64,000 nt of DNA, from positions 191,001-255,000 of the forward strand of contig JAULJL010000027.1 of the NCBI GenBank assembly GCA_030761205.1. The letters are read 5' to 3'. Numbering within the stretch: the first letter of the stretch is position 1; each line of letters starts with the position of its first letter. The stretch comes from Fremontodendron californicum (lineage: Eukaryota; Streptophyta; Magnoliopsida; Malvales; Malvaceae). Under the pieces are notes generated by a model, which saw only the letters and a program-made list of their open reading frames with translations, did no database searches and had not been told where the DNA came from. A program made the translations under genes and the position numbers. This document shows positions 57,152 through 64,000 of this stretch, piece after piece.

Positions 57152-58270
57152 ATTGAAAGTCCTTTGATAACGATGTCGTTGTGGGAGGCCGAGTCCTGCT
57201 TACAACATTTGCACTTGAAGATTCTCTCCCTTCCAAAGGTTAAAAAATGGGTGAATAATCCAATTTTCAATTTATTAGCTGTTTTTTTGAGAAATTGGTA
57301 GACCAAAAAGTCGTTTCGGACAAACGATAGAGAGAAGCGTCACGTGTTGTTAGGAAGAACACTTCAGTCTTTGTAACTTGTAAGGTTATTGCAGGCTCTA
57401 AATTTTTCTTGTCGCTTCCGCAATATTTAAGGGCATGTTTGTTTTGTTTCACTCTTAAAGAAAGAGAAATAGCGCAGGTAAAATTATAAAGAGAATTATC
57501 ATTGATTTGATATGAATATCTATCTGCTTTCGAATCAAATCAAATCATCTTTTAATTTTATTATATAAGTGTGAAGAGTGATAAGAAGAAAGAAATGCAG
57601 AAACCAAACACGTCTTAGGGCTGTTGAAAAAAAATTAAAAAAATTTGAGTTCAAAAAAATGTGTGTTTAAAAAATGTAATAAAAAAATGTGATTTAAAAT
57701 TTTTTAAATGTTTGTCATTGCTTTGAAAAAATATTGTGAAAAAATAAAATGTCAAAAAATAAATATATTTAAAATAATAAAAATATAGAGATGTGAGTAT
57801 AATTATTTTATTTGAAAGTCAATTTTTAAAATTCAAAATTTATATTTTTTGGTTTTTAGTTTTTTTATTATATTTTTTGATTTTTTTACTTTTCAAATTA
57901 TAATTTCAATTATAATTTTTTTTTTATTCGCTTAAATATGAAAAATAACTTTTGACTTAAAAAAAAAAAAAAAAAAACCCTTAATAAATGTTATGGACAA
58001 GAGCAACGTCCGTTTTAACGTTGGAGATAATATGGATTGGCAGGAGCAGGAAGGAATAGCCGAATAGATTCAAAAAAGGAAAGAAAAGAAAAGAGAGGAG
58101 CAAAATAAATGAGGGATCTCTTTCGCTATCTCATGGCGGATAAAACGAGAGCCCACTCTCATTTCTTGAACCTTCTCACATAACATCCTTCTTTGGTTTT
58201 GCTCCTTTCTATCTATCTCCCTCTCTCTTGCCTCTTTTCTATAACTATAGCAAAACTGTGGCTCTCAACA
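57101..58270. other. Promoter and leader region of the ACT-domain gene
   Basis: A 33-base A run at 57118-57150 sits at the right edge of the duplicated segment. The rest is AT-rich spacer. A CT-rich stretch at 58185-58235 (TCTATCTATCTCCCTCTCTC) just before the ATG is probably 5' leader. Confidence 0.5.
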
Positions 58271-61200
58271 ATGGCTTCTGCTGCTAATTTTGTAGTATAC
58301 TTTAGTAGCAACACTAACAACCTTCCTGTCTTTGAACTCAAAAACCTTTCTTGCCCTGCTGCCTTTGTCACCAGACCACCCTACAATCTTGAGAAAAGAA
58401 GGTACTTTTCTTTGATCAAATTTTGTTTTTGTTTTTTTGTTTTACTATTTGGATACCTCCTTTTCTGGGTGCTGAAATTGTTGATCTGGAAACTCTTTAG
58501 ATTGATTTTTATGCTACTTGAAGTTTAAAAAAAAAAAAAAAAAATCAATGTATTTGTAAATCCATTGGATAAACTCACTCAATCATGTAGTTAATTTCAA
58601 CTGAATTTATTAAATTAATTAACGAACTTATATGATTAGCCCCTTATTCTAGATTTTATGCGTCTTGATGGTGTCTCCAAGTAGAAGAAATGAATGATTC
58701 TGTTAGTAATTGAATCAGATATGGCAATTTAAGGGACTTCAAATTTTTTAATTTGCTGATACTAGTTTAAACTGGTTTGTCTACTTCATTTATGCCAATT
58801 TATAAAACCACACTGCAGCTTCTCTAGCTTTGTACAAATCATCCATCCAAATGTATAGATCTTCAATTTACTACTGTTACTCTTCAACTAGATTTGAACT
58901 TGCTAACATTGTTTAATGGTTTTATTGTATCTTGATGCCTAATCGCTTGCTAAACTACATCTTGATTTTTAACCATAACAGCGTCAGATTATCATCTTCA
59001 ACGACAGGAATCATTTCGCGAGCAACACCATCAGCCACTGCTGTGGAGGTATGGAAGACCAGTAATATATTTGGTTGACTGTTAATTATGTATTAACTGC
59101 CTAAAGTTCCTTTTCTTGTGGTTGTAACTTGTATGTTTGAAGAATGATGGAAGTTTCCACGACACTGATACAGTTCCAACCCCCAAAGTTATAATTGACC
59201 AAGACTCTGATCCAGACGCCACTGTAGTGGAAATAACCTTTGGCGATCGCCTTGGAGCTCTTCTTGATACTGTATAAATCCGTTTGCTTACTGCTTTAGA
59301 AGATCTATATTTTGCTTTCCATATGAAATTTTGTATGATAAGAATTTTTTATGTATAACCTAACTATTAGTGACTTGCAGATGAATGCACTTAAAAATCT
59401 TGGGTTGAACGTTACTAAAGCCAATGTCTATCTAGATTCATCTGGGAAGCACAACAAGTTTGCCATCACTAAGGCGTAAGTTGTATGCCTTTTAAGTTAT
59501 TTTCAACTTGCATTTTCATGGGACTCAGTAAAAACTTGTTAAGCCTTTCTAGCAGTTTATATTTTCTATAACATTTAGCTATCTGCACTTAATGAGTTTA
59601 ATTTTCTTCTTGTTTGTGGTTATACTCCCCTTATTCAGCATAAGTCAGTTGTTAAGTAAATTTTTTTTTTGAAAATGATAAATACTTAATATAATTCCTG
59701 GCTAAGTACCTGATATACCTCTAGAAACATCAGAAGTGATTAAAGCTGTAACCGTACATACTCCTAAATAACTCGAACGTGACAATTGTATGATAAGCAG
59801 AAAAGATTATATCTTTCAAGGAGTGCAAGAGGGTGTAATGTATACCTTTTATAGGTTTTGAATCTTCAAAAGTTTATATCACCATTTTGCTTGAATTATA
59901 GCTCATCATTTCCCTTGAACTAAAATCTTGTTATTGTGGCAAAGCAATTAGAATCTCTTTATCTGATTCATGAAGTAAATAAACTCAGACGGGTAAGCCC
60001 AACTTTGGAAATTCAATGCAGTACACTCTGATAAAAACTAATATAGTGCTGGTGCGTTTCTGTAGTAATACTGGAAGGAAAGTTGAAGACCCAGAACTGC
60101 TTGAGGCAATACGTTTGACGATCATAAACAACTTACTTGAGTATCATCCAGTAATCACCTCTTCTTTTCCCTTATTCCTGATGAAGAATTTCCTTGTAAA
60201 AGCCTGTTGACATGTTAGTTTGTGGTCCAGGAATCAAGTTCCCAGTTAGCAATGGGTGCTACCTTTGGTGTTGAACCACCAAAAGAAAAGGTATTCCTCT
60301 TGCAAAGTTTATCTTTTCTTCTCACCCAGTGAGTTCAGGCCTTTTCCTATGTTGAATGTTTGTTGAAACAAGTTTTCTGCAGCCACAAGAAGACTCTTAT
60401 ATTGACATTTGTTGTAATTCCGATGTATCACTGAGACCGATGCAAATGGTCATAAATGTTACAAATTGTCCATCAATTATTGAGCTGAGCATGATATCCC
60501 ACACCAATCGTGGCTTAAATTTTGCTTTGCTGGAATTCCTCAGGTTGATGTGGACATTGCAACCCACATAAGAGTTGATGATGATGGTCCTGACCGTAGG
60601 TAATGGATGCTGTGGTCTCTCTCTAAATGCTGGGGCTTATAGCCTCATAGCTCATACAATGCAATTCAAGCCCTTGTAATTTTGATAGCTTAAGACTATA
60701 GCCTTGGCCCCGTGTTGAAATTTTTGCTAGTTGCCTCTCATGCCTGATGATTTTTGGTTTGTTTAATGTAAATGAAAGGGATGTTATGTTTTGGCCTTTA
60801 GTATTCTTCTTATGTAAATAAATTTGGTTCAGCTTGCTACATGTGGAGACAGCTGATCGCCCAGGGTTGTTGGTGGATCTTGTAAAAATTATTACTGACA
60901 TCAACGTTGCTGTTGAGTCTGGGGAATTTGACACTGAGGTGATCAGTTATTCTTTTTCTTTTTTGTATTTTGTCATCTAGGACTTTGGTGAGTATTATTT
61001 GATTTTTTGTTTTGTTTTGAAGAATTGGTATTAATTTTCTATCTACTTTTTTTACCTTTGCGACATAGGGGTTGTTGGCAAAGGCAAAGTTTCACGTCAG
61101 CTACAAGGGTAAAGCTATCATCAAGCCTCTGCAGCAGGTAAAGAGCAATATAACCCAAAATTTAGCCCCTCTGAAACCAGTCCCAGTCTGATGACCTAAA

Positions 61201-61480
61201 ACTTCAATAAGTCATAGTCCACCACCTGCTAACCCAAATTGCACATGCTAGAGAGAAATGTTGGTTTTCTAAAGAACATCGAAGTAAAGATTATATTATA
61301 GGATTAATCATTTAGGTAGGGCATACGTCGTAATTGCTTGCTGTGGGCATCGTTTTAAAGACGTAATGAGCTGTTGCCAACTTGTGCTCATCAGTTTTGC
61401 TATATGAAATCTGGCAGGTTCTTGCTAATAGTTTACGATATTTCTTGAGGCGTCCAACTACTGAGGAGGCGAGTTTTTGA
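58271..61480 (+). CDS. ACR12: Plastid two-ACT-domain protein (ACR12-like)
   Basis: Ten exons join in phase to 286 codons: 58271-58401, 58982-59048, 59143-59271, 59381-59475, 60066-60150, 60231-60290, 60544-60599, 60833-60938, 61069-61137, 61418-61480 (TGA). All junctions are GT-AG. Residues 1 to about 70 are rich in Ser, Asn and Thr and look like a chloroplast transit peptide. ACT domain 1 covers about 92-170 (VVEITFGDRLGALLDTMNAL), ACT domain 2 about 205-280 (LLHVETADRPGLLVDLVKII). ACT domains bind amino acids and related ligands; this family lacks an enzyme domain and is thought to sense or regulate. The match to Arabidopsis ACR12 (At5g04740) is from memory. No lesion was seen. Confidence 0.92.
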
Positions 61481-62545
61481 GCCACAGATATAAGCCAATT
61501 TAAGGAGCATGCATCAATGGGTTTTAGAATTATCCCCAATTGACCAACGGGGTGAATTTTTAGACTGTTGTTCGTAATTTGCGAATTCTATACTATTATA
61601 CCCTGTTACTGCAATGATATTGTACAACTTTTTTATTTATGCGGTCATAACTTGACTGCATAAATAAATCATATAAAGTGTAACTTTATCTTAATCATGG
61701 TAGACATTTGATGCCGTGCTTCCTTGTAAAAATATTTCCTCTTTACTTTTGAAACCTCCCTAGTTGTACCCTTCAGGCACGGTTTAGGTTTCTTCCCAAA
61801 CTTAAAAGTATTAAATAAATATTAATCCCACCGTTCTAGATGCAGAAAATCTGGAATCGGTAAAAGGCAGCACCACTGCTAATCAATAACCTAGACGTGG
61901 TTGATTGATGTTCGAACCTTCCTATTATTCCTAATAATTCCATGCCTTCACTTTGGTTTGGTATAACTTCTTTGCATCCTCCCTTTTTGGTACTTATATC
62001 ATTTTGTTTGAATCTTTTTAAGACTTCAAGATTAGGGAATCCTTACCAAGAAAAAATTATTACAATGGGAAATGGGACATGGTTTATCATTGAATATGTA
62101 AATAACAGTCGTATCGTATTACATCACAGCAGCAAAACAAAACTCTTGCAATGCGGGAAATTGGAGACGGAAAGCAAGAAATCAAAAGCCTTCAACTTGT
62201 CAACATTTGAGTATCCCCACTCGCGACTAAACAAAACAGAGGAAATATGCTGACATTCGAAAATAAATAAATAAATATATATCATTTGATTTTCTTTTTC
62301 CCTTTTAATCACCCCCTTGAGGTCATTTACATTTGCTACTCCATAAAGTCTCTTCTTCAGCCCACCATAAGATAACCATGAACAAGTAAAAGAAATGTCA
62401 TTCAAATAAACATTTTACCGGCATCAAGAAATTAACATATGGAGAAGAAGAAATTATGAGGAACTTCAGGCTGGAGAAACCAGAAAATGGACTGACTGAC
62501 TGACTGACTGACCGGAGCCAGAGGATTTTGTATGTTTCTGAAGCA
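61481..62545. other. Spacer between convergent genes
   Basis: 3' untranslated regions of the ACT-domain gene (left) and the Rab gene (right) plus spacer. A (GACT)n run lies near 62490-62513, probably in the Rab 3' leader. Frames at 61942-62253 and 62124-62405 show no recognisable features. Confidence 0.6.
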
Positions 62546-63492
62546 TCAGGATGAACAGCACCCAACCTTTTTAGCCTCTGTATCAGATTGTCGGTTCTCA
62601 TCCCTCTGTAAAACCACAGTCTTCCCATTAAATGAAGCATCCTGCTTCTTGAGCTCATGAGACATCATAACTTTCCGGCTCAATATGTTGTAGATCTCTT
62701 TAACAACTGTCTGAAAGGCAGCTGCTACATTGGAGGAATCAAGGGCAGAAGTCTCCATGAAAAACAAACCATGTGCCTCTGCCAAGGCCTTTCCTTCAGC
62801 AGTGGATACTTCCCTGGCATCCCTGAGATCCGACTTGTTGCCTACTAAAATGGTGACTACATTCATGTCAGAGTGAGCTGTTCATAATGATAAAGCACAC
62901 GAGTCAATCCTTAGCCATCAAGGGCCCAAATTGACAAATCTAAAACATTGGCAAGAAAGGCAACCAAAAGGAAACACTGTCTGGTTACTAAAATTCGCCA
63001 TAATATGGCTAAAGAGTCCCTTTTAAAACAAGATAAAATTAACCCATTTTGAATTTTGATAAATCATAGAAATGAAATTCACATTGAGAAGGTTTCTACA
63101 TGCACCATATGTGTGTGTAATCAAGAAAACACAACTTTGTCATGCTTCTTACTGTGAAGTTCATTTAGCCATCTGCCAATGCTATCAAAAGTCTGTCGAC
63201 TGCTGATGTCATACACAAGGAGAGCTCCAACTGCACCTCGGTAATATGCAGATGTAACAGCCCTGAAGCGCTCCTGACCAGCCGTATCCCAGATCTGTGC
63301 CTTAATTTCCTTACCATTTATATCCATCTTCTGGGTTTGAAACTCCACTCCTATGGTTGACTTTGAATTAGGGTAGAACTCATCCCTAGCGAATCTTGCA
63401 AGTAAATTTGATTTCCCAACAGCTGAATCACCAACCAATACAATCTTGAAAAGGTAATCCTCAGTTTTCTCTTCCTCCGGAACAAAAGCCAT
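62546..63492 (-). CDS. RABA5A: Rab GTPase of the RABA5a type
   Basis: Two exons on the minus strand, 63492-63153 and 62877-62546, join at ELH|THSDMN to 223 residues. G1 GDSAVGKS (21-28), effector-region Thr46, G3 WDTAGQE (68-74), G4 NKSD (127-130), G5 ETSA (155-158), and a C-terminal GCCSS for double geranylgeranylation are all present. RABA (Rab11-class) GTPases cycle between GDP and GTP and direct traffic at the trans-Golgi and recycling endosomes. I chose Met at 63492 (MAFVPEEEKTEDY) over the in-frame Met 15 bases upstream because family members start there. The wording matches Arabidopsis RABA5a (At5g47520) from memory. No lesion. It converges with the ACT-domain gene. Confidence 0.95.
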
Positions 63493-64000
63493 TTTCCAAC
63501 CTTCCAAGGATTGTCGCTCTATAGAACCATATCACCAATGAATAGAATAGCGTCCAGCATTCAGGTTCTTTTCAGGGACTAAAATTATCACCTAATAAAC
63601 GCCAACCTTATCCTATTCAAGAACAGAAACGGGTTTAGAGAAGAAAAGAACAAAAGCAGCTGGAAAAGGAAACTTGAAAGGAAGGGAAGGGAAGGTATAA
63701 AAAGTACAAAAGTGCCACTCAGCAATTGCTTATATGCAGAATCTGAGAAAATACCTATCTTGTGAAGCAAATATTGGGTCAAATGAATAAAAAGGACTAA
63801 CTTCTACTCCACTCTCTGCATCCTGCAACATACGCAAATCTATCCTGAACGCTCTATGTGTTAAGTAATAATCCCCTTCCTAGTGAATATGTTAAGTTCC
63901 CTGCAGTGACAACAAAATAGAGGGAAACACTAAAACCATTAGCAAATACTGCAACTGATTCCAATGACTACTCAAAAGAGTAGGATCCTCACCTATACTC
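63493..64000. other. Upstream region of the Rab gene
   Basis: The promoter and 5' leader of the Rab gene, possibly with a leader intron. A 64-codon minus-strand frame at 63588-63782 is low-complexity and not supported. Nothing else is recognised up to the window edge. Confidence 0.5.

Noticed and set aside
58193..58270. Extension of the ACT-domain protein upstream of the ATG at 58271
   Set aside because: The extension begins at a non-ATG codon in a CT-rich leader. The ATG at 58271 gives a normal transit-peptide N-terminus.
60356..60571. 71-codon frame in the ACT-domain gene
   Set aside because: It covers an intron and reads exon 7 in the wrong phase.
62657..62848. 63-codon plus-strand frame over the Rab gene
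   Set aside because: It is antisense to the conserved second exon of the Rab gene.
63493..63507. Five-residue upstream extension of the Rab protein
   Set aside because: An in-frame ATG exists, but the family N-terminus begins at 63492.
1..64000. CRISPR arrays, tRNA and rRNA genes
   Set aside because: No spaced identical repeats, no cloverleaf with A and B boxes, and no rRNA sequence was noticed. The TGGTATCAGAG matches are retrotransposon primer sites, not tRNA genes.

Overview
This is nuclear DNA from a plant, very probably a eudicot and possibly a woody one; the species cannot be fixed from sequence alone. The evidence is intron-containing genes with GT-AG junctions and AT-rich introns, several plant-specific gene families, plant-type retrotransposons (Ty1/copia, L1-type LINE, and a large LTR element primed by initiator Met-tRNA), hAT-like miniature elements, and many long (AT)n runs.

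Layout. Bases 1-223 hold the 5' end of a CASP-like membrane protein gene on the minus strand. From 1868 to 8186 lies a 5'-truncated LINE that a Ty1/copia element (2055-7051) has split; both insertions keep their target-site duplications. Bases 8297-9394 are (AT)n runs, followed by a 2.4-kb degenerate array of a 21-bp unit (about 9480-11925). From 11.9 to 17.6 kb there are AT-rich repeats with several tandem or direct-repeat structures. A small minus-strand gene with an apparent frameshift lies at 17897-18353. A second LINE with internal deletions spans 20361-23860. From 25 to 27.3 kb there are remnants of gene exons. A 7.3-kb non-coding LTR element with 2.4-kb LTRs fills 29014-36294. It abuts two decayed minus-strand gene copies: a PPR gene and a thymidine kinase N-terminal piece. 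From 38.8 to 46.6 kb there are hAT-like elements and ~300-bp tandem repeats.

The gene-rich right third starts with a tandem duplication of a two-RRM hnRNP-like gene (coding parts 47376-49663 and 53581-55752). A 3.6-kb insertion separates copy 1 from its upstream duplicated sequence. Each copy has a different lesion shortening the C-terminus. Next come an intact ten-exon gene for a two-ACT-domain, probably plastid protein (ACR12-like, 58271-61480) and, converging on it, a two-exon RABA5a-type Rab GTPase gene (62546-63492, minus).

The intact genes belong to unrelated processes: RNA binding, plastid amino-acid sensing, vesicle traffic, and membrane-domain proteins. They do not form a pathway. 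I found no evidence for a wholly new biological system. The most unusual structure is the 21-bp array, whose A-tracts recur at close to the DNA helical repeat. The hnRNP pair is the most informative case of gene evolution in the window.
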